DNA of 64,000 nucleotides, taken from contig NC_135248.1 of the NCBI RefSeq assembly GCF_947623445.1, forward strand, positions 14,641,820 through 14,705,819. Direction: 5' to 3'. The notes below the pieces were generated by a model, which was given only the letters and a program-made list of their open reading frames with translations, ran no database searches and was not told where the DNA came from. Below are positions 48,121 through 60,100 of this stretch, one piece after another. The stretch is from Clavelina lepadiformis (lineage: Eukaryota; Chordata; Ascidiacea; Aplousobranchia; Clavelinidae). Position numbers and translations under genes: made by a program. Each line of letters starts with the position of its first letter. Position 1 is the first letter of the stretch.

Positions 48121-49047
48121 GCACTTCAGGCTTCATTTTTAGCTGTCAATTTTGTTTTACATTATACGAACAATGTTATGTTTATTGTTGACAATGTTTA
48201 CGTTTTACTAAAGAGCAGGGTGCTGTCACAAAAAGCATTGGCCTTTTAAGTCTCCAGGGCGGATGTATACAGATATAGACGGTAACTCAGTAATGAGATA
48301 CGAAAGAAAAAATGAATGCGTTCACATATATTTTCGAAATTCGAAAAGAGGTCCGTGATTGAAGAAAGATTGAAAACCACTAGATTAAAGTTTACTGAAA
48401 ACCCTGTCATTCTGTGTTACAACAAAACTTCCAGTCGAGGTTTCATCATAGGTGATTTCAATAACAATATTTGATTTGTTGCTGTTATACGTTCACCGTA
48501 CCGTCACTAACGAAAGTCAAAATTTGATCAATTTATGAAATTGGGGAAAATGCGCAGCGAAAACACCTGACGTGATAGAGCAATTTTGAGCTCAGAATTG
48601 GATTCATCAACCAAAACTTAGCCTAAATTAATCATCAAAGTTCATGCAACAAAAATTTTTTTTGTTTTTGTAGACCAGTGTAATCAATTGAACAATGATG
48701 AATTATGAGTGATAAGTATACTGTATAAAATTAAAGTTGAACTATAAAGTAGAAACAGCAAACTACAAAATATTTACAAATAAATGAATACACAGATTAA
48801 TTTCAAGAATAAATCTACTTCAACAAACATCCGTTTATGACGTAACAAATAACAAGTAACATTTCAGCCGATAAATAACGTTCTATTTGTTTCAACTCAA
48901 TGATGAATCAATAAAACCTTAATTTCTTTGAGGAACCTACCACAAAATTCAATACAAAATCAATAAAAACGTTATTTTTTCAGCTACATGCCACAAAATT
49001 GTTATGAAGCAAGATTATGACGTCATTATGCTACACAATGATATGAA
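48121..49047. other. Spacer; start of a segmental duplication
   Basis: No gene. From about 48770 the sequence matches 62590 onwards (CAAACATCCGTTTATGACG and other blocks). A stretch from about 48900 to 48985 is replaced in the other copy by a hAT fragment. Confidence 0.6.
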
Positions 49048-49990
49048 TTAAAGATTATTTATTTTCTCCAAACATCGACGAGCTTCGTTTTTTCGATCAT
49101 TTTGTCCAGAATATTTCTTTAACAATTTGATCGCTACAGAAAGAGCATTTTTAGCTGAATCAAATTTCTCCAAATTGTAGTTGGAAACACCGATGCAATA
49201 ATACATCTCGCCTTTGAACAGGTCTCGATCGTTCTGAAGTTGGCCGATGTCCAATGGTAGGATATCCATGGCCTGGTTGGCCAATTGCAGGGCTTTGTCA
49301 TAAAGCTTGATTGTGAGGTAACATTGGCTGGTGTGGTTCAATGTTAAACTTAACCATTTGTCCTTGATTTGTTGGTCGACGATTTTAGATCGTTTTATCT
49401 TTTCAATGATCTCCTCACACAGTGGAATGAATCCGCCTGCAATGGTGACAAGATGAGATGGAGAGGAAGATGTGAGCTTGCTGGCTTGCTCTGCCATAAT
49501 TAATGCAAAGTATCGAAGTCTATAAAGTTCATCATCTGCATCGGGAATACATTTACTCAACTTCATCCCACATCTTATCATTGACATCGCTGAATTCTCA
49601 TCATTCTTCGAAAATAAAACCTCAGCTGTTTGTCTGAGACTTATGCACAAGTTATTGCATTCACCAGGTGGCGGTGTTATATCCGTTGCCATGGTTGCGA
49701 AATTTTTGCAAATAAATTTGACGTCATCATTCAGACTGAGAAGAATCATCAAACGTAAGGTTAAGAATTTGTTCTTAAAGTGGGGAAGCCCCGTCAGGTT
49801 GTTTTGTTTTTGAAGGAATTTGTAAACGTCATTTCCTTTCGTTTTGGTCATGGTTGGATGGTCTTGGTACAAGTCGCACAAATCTGGAAGAAATTGAAAA
49901 TTACAACACTAATGACATCACGTTTTTATTCTGAACGCAATAATTAGTAGATTTTTATTTCAAGTTTTGCATGATTAATAGGGTTGTGGC
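48770..49990. repeat. Segmental duplication, proximal copy
   Basis: Matches 62590-64000 in the same orientation, including the whole TPR exon and its flanks (GTTATGAAGCAAGATTATGACG, AATGATATGAATTAAAG). The offset is about 14.0 kb. The match appears to run up to the window edge in the distal copy. Confidence 0.85.
49048..49883 (-). CDS. TPR-like protein, terminal exon (gene C)
   Basis: The exon opens after acceptor TTTCTTCCAG with a split codon and encodes 277 residues from LCDLYQDHPTMTKTKGND to CLEKINNL. It is helical throughout and has two clear TPR-type helix pairs near its C-terminus: CYLTIKLYDKALQLANQAMD and YYCIGVSNYNLEKFDSAKNA. Conserved ECNNLCISLRQTAEVLFSKN and IAGGFIPLCEEIIEKIKR segments are paralleled in gene B (51453-52403). 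TPR arrays usually bind protein partners, and no enzymatic motif is seen. Upstream exons were not found within the window, so the N-terminus is unknown. A second copy lies at 63062-63897. Confidence 0.75.
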
Positions 49991-50288
49991 ACAATTTTGG
50001 ATTGATAGGTCATTTAAACTATTGTGATGTAACAAAACAAATTAATATGAATATGGAAACAAAATATCGTCAACAGTAAGTAATAACAAGTTAAAGCTTA
50101 GAGCCAAAGCTGATGCAAATAATTAAATTTCAGATATTTCGAAAAATAAGTGAGAAAATATGAAAGCGAAGAGAACTAACCATGCGCTTGCCTGCTGCTC
50201 ACACGAGGAAATATAAAAATGAAGATAAAATTTGCGAATGGAACTAATTGTGAAAAGCAGGTGATTAACACGTGGAGAGTGTTTAGAT
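49884..50288. other. Intron or spacer upstream of gene C exon
   Basis: AT-rich. No exon could be phased to the acceptor at 49884. Confidence 0.4.
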
Positions 50289-50899
50289 CAGGGGTGTCCA
50301 TAGTCCAACCCGTGGCCCGCAGGAATGTTTTGAGTAGCCCGCGCTGTATTTTTCGAAATGTTATCAACTGAATTGCCTACGTAATTTATAGCGAACTTAC
50401 ATTCCGAGAAATTGGCATTTATTGTTTGTTTACTAATTTCTGACAGCCATATGGAAAACTCGCTTCCCATTGCTACATCGTCCATCTCACCGAATATTGC
50501 CAAACTTGTTTGAGAAAAACAAACTTCGCATTGAAATGTCGAGGTGTAGTAAAAACTTTGTTGAATTTACAATAACTTGGTATGTTTATTGTTGTTATAG
50601 TTGTAAAAGAAGATAATACGTACTTCTAAGATTAGAACTTAGGTATGAGTTAATATAAAAAAAATACTAGAAATAAAATACTAAATATACTAGTAGAAAT
50701 AAAAATGCGAAACTTCACATTGAAATGTCAACGTGTAGTAAAAACTTTGTTGAATTTACTATGTCTTGGTACGTTTATTGTTGTAAAAGAGGATAATACG
50801 TATTTCTAAGATTAAAATTTTGGCGCATGGGTTTTAATTAGAAATTACCAGTAAACACTCAAGTGGCCCGCGCAGTCATTAAAAGGTTGGAAAACCCTA
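50289..50899. mobile_element. hAT MITE
   Basis: A 611-base element starting CAGGGGTGTCCATAGTCCAA and ending AAAGGTTGGAAAACCCTA, with CCCGTGGCCCGC near one end and GTGGCCCGCGC near the other. The flanks GTTTAGAT (50281-50288) and ATTTGGAT (50900-50907) form a 6-of-8 target duplication. Inside, two diverged copies of a ~120-base segment (TTTGTTGAATTTAC, GGTATGTTTATTGTTG / GGTACGTTTATTGTTG) lie in tandem about 180 bases apart. Confidence 0.8.
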
Positions 50900-51452
50900 A
50901 TTTGGATGATTGTAGCGACCTTGACACGTCAATGTTGAGTGTAGCTTGGAGGTTGTGGAATTGAATATTTTCCTTCATCTTGAGCCTTGTATCGTTTTTA
51001 TTCAATAATAAGCTGACCGGAGCGTAGAAAGCAATCAAGCGTGACGTGTGTTCAATGAAGGGCCCACAACCTCATTTATCGCTCCTTTTACGAATTTAAC
51101 TTTTACTTTTCAATAGGAAAGTTGTTTTGGTCGATCATATAATGAATCCAGTTTGTATTCGATAAATTAAAGACAAGACAAAGGGGCCATGGCACTAACA
51201 AAATTAACAAAACATAACTATAAAGCATTAACTTCATTATGACGTAACATAGTGAATGTGACGATATTGAAGTAAAACTTTTTAACAAAGCTACTTTGGC
51301 CACCTTCATATTTTATTGCGCTTGCATTTCTTCAACCGGTCAAATTCGAAAACTAATTTCTAAAATTATCATCGTGATCGTGACGTCAAAATAAACAAAA
51401 TAAATTTAAATATATATTTGAGTATTTATTGTTTAAGAATAAATACGTATTT
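50900..51452. other. Spacer downstream of gene B
   Basis: AT-rich. A 68-codon minus-strand hydrophobic frame (51103-51309) is not supported as a gene. Confidence 0.4.
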
Positions 51453-52403
51453 TTATTGTTTACTGTCAATTGTGAAGTGAATCATTTTCATTCTCCATTC
51501 CTCGCTGGGGTAATCTTCCACTTCCTGCTCGGTCTGAAATGCTTTGATATAAAATGTTTCAGATTCATCAGGTTGGTTGTTGAATTCGTAATAAGCACCT
51601 AAAATATCATAAATAATGAGAACCTTGCCAGCTTCCTGCGAAAATAAGGTTGTCAAATTATTAAATGAACAAGTTGGCTGTTGCGTTTGTAACAATCAAC
51701 AAACAACAGAGTTGAATTCGAAAAAAGTCTTAAACAATGAAAAATAACGTGAACATTTTCAGCTTCATGTTGCAACAATGTCGTAAACTTCATCGTAACA
51801 ACCTGCATTGTTGCAGCAAAATGAGTAGACTTCCAATTTTCTGCATCCTTCTTCTAGCTTCGATTCCAAGGTGGTTATGGCGAGCTGGTTAACTTCGATT
51901 GCTTCCTTGTATTTTTGAACATGATAATGGCATAATCCGATCGCTTTCCAACAATGAGCTTGAGTCGTTGTGACGAGTTTGATGTCATCGCATCTCGTTG
52001 ACGATATCGATTGAAGAAACTCATTCATGCGTGGAATGATTTCATTGGACGCTGTTAGTGCTAGATCAGATCCACATGATGTGCTTTGTACAATGACGTA
52101 ACTTTCCCCCGAAAACATTTTCATAAGTAGAAGTTTGTTACGCGGGTTGATGATTTTTTCTTTCAAGTCACAGCCACATTTGAGAAGTTGAAATAATTTC
52201 AACGATACTTTGTGTTTGCGCAAATCCGACACCAGATTGATGATGTCATCTCCGGTGTTGATTGCGTCATCTTCGGTTAAGGAAGTGGATTTCATCGCGG
52301 TGATCAGCTCTTCACAAATGTCGAGTGCTCGGTCAAAGTTTTCATTTGAAATCATGTCACGCATCGATCTCATCTTGCTTTGAATAATCTCATAACCTGC
52401 CAT
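51453..52403 (-). CDS. TPR-like protein (gene B)
   Basis: Two exons, 52403-51777 and 51635-51453, join in phase to give about 269 residues, MAGYEIIQSKMRSMRDMISN to FTIDSKQ. The junction uses GT-AG but the donor (ATT/GTTGCA) is poor. An alternative donor at 51803 would shift frame. The protein is all-helical with TPR-like helix pairs, ENFDRALDICEELITAMK near the start and HCWKAIGLCHYHVQKYKEAI then AYYEFNNQPDESETFYIKAF near the end. Its overall layout parallels gene C, so the two probably arose by duplication. The ATG lies just before an acceptor-like GGCAG, so an upstream exon is possible. It starts ~500 bases downstream of the kinase stop, on the same strand. Function unknown. Confidence 0.65.
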
Positions 52404-52898
52404 AAAACACAAACTTATTGCAAAATCGCAGTAAAACGAGTTTCAAATTTTGCTTTGTTTGATTGTCATTAATATTACTCTCCATGTTGGCAAGAGACTT
52501 TTTTAAAGATTGGAAAAACGCTTTAATGACGTAATCAAACCTGATTGGTTTTTACTCGTTGTGGACGGATCCGAAACTTTTAACCCCGCTACTCCTTTTA
52601 TTGCGCCAACTAGTGTTGAACTTGTAGAAGCTGTAATTTTTGAAAGAGATGATAAAGTAGCAAGTGCTTCATATTCAATATATTTAGGGATGAAATGTTT
52701 TTGTTTTGATTCAAACTTTTTTGTCTTGATTTTAATTTATTGTCTGGAAAAGTTATTATTAGTATTATGTCAGGGAAAAATTTAATGTTAAGCTTTTCCA
52801 ATATGATGTAATTATTAAGATTATAAAATTAGCATATTCACTTTTCACAACTGCTCAATTCACTAACATTACCAACGCAAAACTACATTAAACTAAAC

Positions 52899-54262
52899 TT
52901 AAAATACTTTACTTGCGGAACTGGTTGTGAAGCTTTCCAAGGAAGATTTTGTTTTTCTCGATCTTTCTGATGAAGATTCTGGAAACATCAACAATTTAAA
53001 CTTGGTTGTTTCACAACTATCACTGCACCACTTGCTAGCATATGAAAGATAACAACTCATCACCAACTACACAACATATCTCACCATCTACTCCGAATAC
53101 CACGTGACTTATTGGTTTGCTGGCTCCCTCATCAAGTACGTCATCGGTGATGGTCACGTGTTCGAGTACACTTGCTATATTGAGCATGATGGTAGATGGT
53201 TTGATGGTTGCCAGCAGTTGGTGAAGTTGGTCACGTATCTCGATCATCGCTGGTCGTTTCGAAGGTTCCTTGTCCACACACTTGGTCATGATGCTCTCCA
53301 GGAGAGAAATAATCCGAACACCTTGCTCATCCTTATCTCGCTTCAGTCTATCCTTGATGTCGTTGATTAGTTTTTGTTGAAAGGACACGCCTTGAAACTT
53401 CCCAGTCATCCTGAAAAACACTTCATTTCTGATCCCAGGATACTTTCTAACGATCATCATGTAGAGGATCACTCCGAAGCTGTAGACATCCATGGATGTT
53501 GTGAGCCGGTCGCAATTTGGATCCAACCTCTCCGGAGCAGTAAATAGATCGGTGTACTGATTCCCTTCTCCTGTTCTATCCGGTCTCGCTGTCACTGTCC
53601 TGGTGTGATGAGATAAAGCGGCTCCACCGAAGTCTGCCACTTTGCAATGAAGATCCGAGCTAAGAAGAATGTTCTGGGGCTTCAAGTCTCCATGAGCGAT
53701 CCTGAGATCCTTGAGCATCTTGTGGAGGTTGGTGATGGCATCAGCCGTCTCGTATGACATCCGGAGTAAAAGAGGAAGAGGAATAGTTTCCAGCTCTTTG
53801 TTGAAGATGAAGTCAGCAAGTGATCCGGCTGACATGTGCTCCATTACAACTCCAACCCAATTCTCCTCTTCAATCAATCCCTCGATGCGGATGACGTGTT
53901 TGTGAGCAGCCAGCAACATCATTTCAACCTCTTTTAACAATCTACAACAAAATAGATTATCTGTTAACTTAATGTCACACTTTATGATTAATATACGTGC
54001 ACTATACATTCTTTAAATGATTTTTGATGTATATTTTAGTAAATGTCAATGTTTTTGAAATGTTTTACTCTTTCTTTGCTTGTCTCATCTCAACCAATGA
54101 TCCATGTCGATGTTGACATTTTATAGCCAGTCTTCCCAACACTTGGTGGTGTCCCAACCAGACAGTTCCAAATCCTCCCCGGCCAAGCAAGCTTCCTTTG
54201 ATATTGCACAAGATTTCAGAAGCCGCAAATTGTCGGATTCTTTTGGGGTTGCCTGCTACCAT
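52899..54262 (-). CDS. RIPK-like protein kinase with HGD catalytic loop
   Basis: Three exons, 54262-54069, 53941-53085 and 52978-52899, join in phase: 376 residues if the ATG at 54262 is the start. That ATG directly follows an acceptor-like CGCAAG, so a 5' exon is possible. Kinase motifs: G-loop GRGGFGTV (27-34), Lys48 in LAIK, likely alpha-C Glu69, HGDLKPQN (148-155), DFG (168-170), APE (200-202), then DVYSFGVILYMMIVRKYPG. All residues for catalysis are present, but the usual HRD Arg is Gly (HGD), as in IRAK1-type kinases. The closest look-alikes are RIPK/TKL kinases. After the kinase fold (to about 300) a short Ser-rich tail ends SLESFTTSSASKVF. There is no death domain, RHIM or ankyrin region. 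Neighbours on the same strand are TPR-like genes B and C, which might supply partners; that is inference. Confidence 0.85.
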
Positions 54263-57200
54263 CTTGCGGCAGAAATAAAAATATTTTATTGATAGTTTTG
54301 AAACTGATATCCTGATCATAGTGACATATATAATGATGCGTTATATAATGACATAGTCGTATTGTTGAAAGCTAGTAAATTTGGTAACTCAAAGTTTGTT
54401 TCACCTTTAATTTCTTGTAGAAAACTTATGTCAAAAATAAAATTTGATTTTACTTGAATATGTTGAATAAAATCTGTCTTTTACGTTGTTAAACTTTCAT
54501 AATATATCAGTTTTGACTTAAGAAAAGTTTTAATGATTTTTAGTCAAAATTGCGACAAGTTAACCTGCTTTGATGAGATTAAAACGACTGCACTTGTCGC
54601 TATTTATTTTCGTCTGCGCTCGTTAGTTTGAATACTTTTCCAATCATGTCAAATTGTTTAGGCTTCAAGGTAGCGCCTTCTAGAATTTATACTTTGTCCT
54701 AATAAGCCTACTAGTTTGATAACAACCATATAAACATGTCAAACAAATATACTTCTCTTTCCTAAGCGTTAACCCTATTTTCACTAGGTGTGGCTTCTCC
54801 CGCACACAGTCACAGCAAAACGTGGCGTACAGTTGAAGTGTTTGCAGTAGAAACTTCAAATTTGGTGACTTTTCTTAACAAATGTCCGGTCAACTGTCCA
54901 TGTTTGTTTTATAAAGTTGGATTTTGTAATTTTTGAGATATTGTCATGTTTTCATACTGTTGTTCTCTTTTCTCTACTACGCATTGAAGCGTATCGTTTT
55001 CGTTTACTCATTTACACTTAATTAACTAGACTAACTTTTCTCTTTCGTTCTCTTCTCGCGGTCAGCTGGTTTTCAGCACAACGGGGGCGCGACGTAACAA
55101 GAAAAACCTTTAGAAATGTATCATTTGTACAAATACCTACTTTACACTAAATTCACTTTCTTTAGTTTTACAACTATGCTGTAACTGGAAGCCAGATGTT
55201 TAGCCGATCAGTTTACAACGTATAGTTTTCGAGTAATTAATGATTGACAATTTGTCGGCCACACCTAGTTAAGATAGTGATGTTGCAAGCCCAGTTTGGA
55301 TGGGGTTCACATTTACTCATTATGACATAACAGAACACGTCATAATGTCAATGGAGGTCGTTCATTTTGTGCATCATGAAACAATTCACCCAGAATAAAC
55401 AAAAATCACTGAGCAAGAAATTGTTATCAAGTACTCGGGCATGGCGCTAAAAGTGAGATAACTGATATTACTGACAACATTCTGTGAAATATAAAATGAT
55501 TATCGCACTTTGACCTCGACTTCGTCATAGACCAAACGCAGCTGCTGTGCCATTATAGCATAGGATGTAAGATGTATGGAAAATTTGAAAACCTTTCTAT
55601 TGACTTTTATTTAATTAAGTTCGGATATTTTCTGCTTCTAACATTAAATCATGATTAATCATTGTGAATCGACATAGAAATTACCTCGAACAATCACTAC
55701 CAGGCAAACTCCTCTGATGAAATTATAAAAAAGTTACGTCAAAACTTACCTGGTCCATTTTGAAATCGAGTTATCTCAAAAGATTCAAAGAGAATGTTTA
55801 GTAAAACTTAAACTTGCTATAACGTTTCAGTTAACAACGATTGATGCTCTCACAATGCTGATTACTTTGTTATGTGCCTTGCACGATTTTATTCGTCAGT
55901 AAGTGTTGGTCAATAATTTCGCGATAAAACATTCATTAAAGGTCATGATGTCAACAGCGTCGGCTTATTTCATGCAAGAACAACAAACTCCATGGAGATG
56001 CTAAAATCTAAATTCAAGCATTTGAACAAACATTGTTATCTGGGTCCTGGAACCAGATGCATCGAGTCGAATTATTAATAAATAATTGTCAAAACAGATG
56101 AATGCAACTGTTGACTTTTGTGAACTCTGAAATAAAAATCGACCTTTGACCAGAATTGTTTTATTTGTCCTAGCACAACTTTTATGCACGATGGTTTGCA
56201 ATTGAAACTGTCACGTGATAATCGTGCAGCTGAGTCGATGAAATGTGTCAACGCGCACTGGAAAGTGTTTTAATTTCAAATATTTAAAGACCAAACTACT
56301 GCATAAAGGTATCGCCTTCAGACAAGTTCAGAATGTAAAAATGAAGCAGTCGATGGATCTCGATGAACGTCACAAGATCACCTTCATAATTTTTATAACG
56401 TCATAATAATTGCGTCAATATTCGAGGTTATTTTGTTGACTGAAAGCCATAACTACAAGTCTATAATAAAAACACTAAACGCCGAGGGATTTGATATTTT
56501 TGTTTGAAATAAGTTGGTTTTAAAAATTGTCTACATTTAGCAGGTTTATTGTTTATTGAAGAACAAGTATATAAGATTGCGTGTTTATATTTTTACTTGA
56601 CAAACCTGTAAAGGAAAACATGAGACTTGTGTCACAAAGAATTTGTTCTAGTGCTTTTGTACATGTCTCTGCATGTTAATATATTTACTTTTGACATTTT
56701 GTCGTATTTTTATGTTTGTTTTTACTCTGCTCTTTAGGTTATTTACTTGTAACAGATTTCTCTTATAATGAAGTGCATATTAACTCTATCCCACTGGTAT
56801 CATCCAGTTGTCGGTTTATTTTTATCTTAGCTCTGATAGGTTTGAACTTTAACCCACGACTCGAACTGTATTTGTGTGTCACGTGCACATCGTCACTCAC
56901 CCATCTCCTCCCCGAGGTGGGAGCTCGATTCGCTTTTGTTGAAACGTAATTGCTCTGATTGGCTCTGATCGTTTGCGTGATGCGCGGATCCAAGTCCATT
57001 CTGCGTTCATCGTTCTACATTGGGTGCTCGAGCTACACTGTTCGGTGCTTGTGAGACTGCGTCGATTATCACGTTGCATACGAGAACATTTTTAAAAACG
57101 TTCAAGTAGTTTCATTGAATTGTTTTGATTTACATTATGGCCTACTATAGTTTGTGACTGGGCGTTAGAGCAGAAGATCTGGACCGACAGGAAGTTAACG

Positions 57201-57715
57201 TGACCTTTCTATATATTTCTGACATTTTGCATCACACTTGAACCATTAAAAACTCCAACAGGTTTTCAGTGGTTTTACTGGCAACATCATATTACCCATA
57301 ATCATTGACAATTGATTTATAATTTACCTCAAAACTCTGAAACCAGGTAATTTCATTTTATAACACCACAAATACATATTTGTCACAATACACCTGTCCC
57401 ATATTGAATTATAAATTTCGAAACGGTTTGAAAAAGATTGGTTTCTATATTTGTAAAACTTATTTGCATTTTATCATTTAGACTAGAGTTTTAGACCAGT
57501 GATTAATATTGACCTTAAATCGTTGATTAACTTGTTAGAGGACCCGCACATATAAATGCTCATTTGATTTATTCGGGCTTCAGCCTTCATCAATGAATTA
57601 AATTAGTGCAATTTATAGAGGTTGTTGGTAGTTTGGAAGAACAAATATTGAAAGAGAAGTAAGAATTTGAACTGAAGCATTTGAGCAAACATTGGTGTAT
57701 TGGGCCAGGACCAAA
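54263..57715. other. Intergenic, with a local duplicated block
   Basis: No coding exon is supported. The block 55985-56400 (CAAGCATTTGAACAAACATT, TCGACCTTTGACC, TTTAAAGA) resembles the flanks of the composite element: left 57670-57715 (GAAGCATTTGAGCAAACATT) and right 60099-60360 (TTCGACCTTTGACC). A piece of spacer was therefore duplicated before the transposon entered one copy. The 56715-56950 patch is GC-richer without a clear ORF. Confidence 0.5.
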
Positions 57716-57767
57716 TACAGTGGGACCTCGTTAATCCGTACCCCGATGAACCGAAATCCCCGCTATC

Positions 57768-59197
57768 CAGTGTTGCCACTCAAAAAAAGAAATTAACCCT
57801 ACCAGCACACCTAAAAAAACCCTACATCTCCCTACGCAGTTTGAACAAAAAAAAAAGAAATTTTGGCAGTTTTATGGCACTTTATAACTACTTTAGTTTC
57901 AGTTCAAAAGCACCAGAACTAAAGTAGTTCAACATTTACTGACGTTTGTGTTTCCACTAATTGTGTTTCCCTTTTTAGCCTAATGAGTTGGTATAACTGT
58001 GTTCTTGGTGATCCATTGTATAAGTAGCGGACGTTTATACAAAAGATTTTATTCATTGATATATCTGATGCTTTATCACAGAGAATTGAAAAGCCTTTAG
58101 CTTCTTGTAGCTCTTGAATTAACCTTTCATGAGCATCAACAGCTAGACATTCTGTTAGTAGATATGTTGTTTTTGTCCGACCAGAGGTCATATCTTTTAT
58201 TGCTTTGGAATCACTAGCAATATGCTTCAGGGTTGGTACCATGTATGACATGAAATTGAAAGAAATATTGCGTCTTGCAATTAAGGCCACAGTATTTAAT
58301 TCAGCTTTGATGCAGCCTTGACTACTTGTGACATATTGCTCCATCGATGTGCTTCCAAGAACTTGTGCAGCATTTTGACAATGTTGAGCAGTTTTTGCAT
58401 GCCTCATTAGTTCTGATTTCCCAGCAAGAATGTTCTTGTCACAAAATTGACAAAATGCTTTTGATGCTTCCTGAGACGAAACTTTTAACCATCCTTGTGC
58501 CCAGTTTTCCTTTTCCCATTCTTTTCTGTAGCTTTGCGATCGAAACCTAGAATTTTTGGATCTCACCTCTTTGGGCATTACCGTTGTCAACTTGTCAACA
58601 ACCAGAATAATTGTAATTTAATGATAAAAGTATCGTATTCAAGATCACTTGACTTGATCAAAACAAGATCACTTGATTCCTGTAATCCTGTCTGTTCAAT
58701 CTGCTGATTCTGCTCATCTGCTGTCTCACAGTCTCACTCTCCAGTCTCCACCTGCTGGGCTTCACCAACTCTTTTTGCAATTTACAATTATTAGTATAAC
58801 CATAACCAAGACTTAAAACTAGGTCATCCCTGACGTACAGCTTCAATCTGACAATTTACTTAACTAAAGTGTCCATTGTTACAACAATGAGTCTATTGTT
58901 ACTACATGAGATAGAACGCATTGTTTTATAATCTGATCAAACAACTCGTCTAGACCGGGAAAATGCATGTCTAATTCAACAATGCTAATTCATTAAAGAG
59001 CCGCAGTTTGGCCACCCCTGGCTTAGACTATGTTTTTGTCATTATTCAGTAAATTTATTATTTGAATTTATTTTTATTTTACTTTAAACAAAAAGAAATC
59101 TATGAATAAAGGTGAAAAACCCGTAGGGTCACCCTACACCCTACAAGGGGCCAAAAATCCCTACCGTAGGGTAAAATCCCTACGAGTGGCAGCCTTG
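57768..59197 (-). mobile_element. hAT element nested in the pogo-like MITE
   Basis: A 1,430-base element with inverted tips CAGTGTTGCCACTC and GAGTGGCAGCCTTG and a perfect 8-base target duplication CCGCTATC at 57760-57767 and 59198-59205, which is host MITE sequence. Subterminal GTAGGG/CCCTAC motifs cluster at both ends. It carries only the N-terminal half of a transposase (57919-58590), so it is a deletion derivative. A fragment of the same family sits at 4913-5150. Confidence 0.93.
57919..58590 (-). pseudogene. hAT transposase, N-terminal part only
   Basis: A 223-residue open frame. Residues about 30-75 carry a BED-like zinc finger (AFCQFCDKNILAGKSELMRH, with a further His at QH). The region FSILCDKASDISMNKIFCIN matches the first catalytic Asp segment of hAT transposases (usually DESTD.S..K), and RYLYNG follows. 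The frame then ends, and the rest of the catalytic domain and the C-terminal dimerisation region are missing. It cannot make a complete transposase. Confidence 0.8.
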
Positions 59198-60100
59198 CCG
59201 CTATCCGACACAAAACTGCCGGGAACGGATTTCTTCCTATGCATTTTACCCATTTAATCCGGAAACCCCGCTGTCCGACTCCTACACAAAAGTTTTGGAA
59301 CAAATGTGCTAAATCAATAGCAATAAAATCCGTTAAACCGGATTATTAACAGTTAAGCGAAAATGATTCACGATTGTTCTAATATCCTATGTACACTGGG
59401 TAGTCAGTTGACGAAACAATAGCCGATTATTGTCTACGCATAATTACGTTGCGTTGCATAATGACGTTGTAGCAGCGGTGACGGGCCTATTCGTTGTGGC
59501 AAGCCACTTTGTCAGTTACAGCTGAGTAAGCCGCACAGCTTTTTAGTCATACTATGAAATACTGTACAGTATTTTAGAAACGAAAAAATAAATTGTTCAT
59601 CAACACTAACAAACAACGCTTCCGCGGTCGCAAAAAAATACGTACATTACATAGGTTGAGTGCGGCAATCTATTGAAGACATACTACTGCGACTCAATCG
59701 TGCTATCAGCTTCTGATATCGCATTGCGAAAAAATTGGAAACAGGCCAAAGAAAGTTCTAGACTGCTGGTCCCGCCGGAATGCTTCGTCATGCAAGAGCG
59801 GTTGTCAAACCGATTTGCGGCCGCATGTTCGTCACTTCTTGCTTAGAGCATTCGTCTTTAATACGATGGTTCTGGGGTTCGACACTGGGTCGGATCATAC
59901 AAAAAATATAAATTTATTTTAGTTGCTGTCCAGCCAGAAACTTGGTACTTAGAATTGGAGTAAGGTGCATACTGCGTTTTGTACACGGTGCTGCATTTGC
60001 AAGATTGATTAATTTTTTACTTTCCAATAATCCGGATACCCCGCTAAACTGACATTTTTTGACGAAACGAAGTGGTCCGGATTAACGAGGTATCACTGTA

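Larger units (their letters stand above)
57718..60098 (+). mobile_element. pogo-like MITE, copy 3, split by a hAT insertion
   Basis: Ends CAGTGGGACCTCGTTAATCC and CGGATTAACGAGGTATCACTG, flanked by TA at 57716-57717 and 60099-60100. Without the hAT insert (57768-59197) and one 8-base duplication, it would be about 940 bases, longer than copies 1 and 2. The extra ~400 bases lie mainly in 59450-59840. It shares GCGAAAATGATTCACGATTG and the tRNA-like block (59841-59890) with copy 2. Confidence 0.9.

Noticed and set aside
50288..50503. 71-codon minus-strand frame
   Set aside because: Lies inside the hAT MITE at 50289-50899 and shows no transposase motif.
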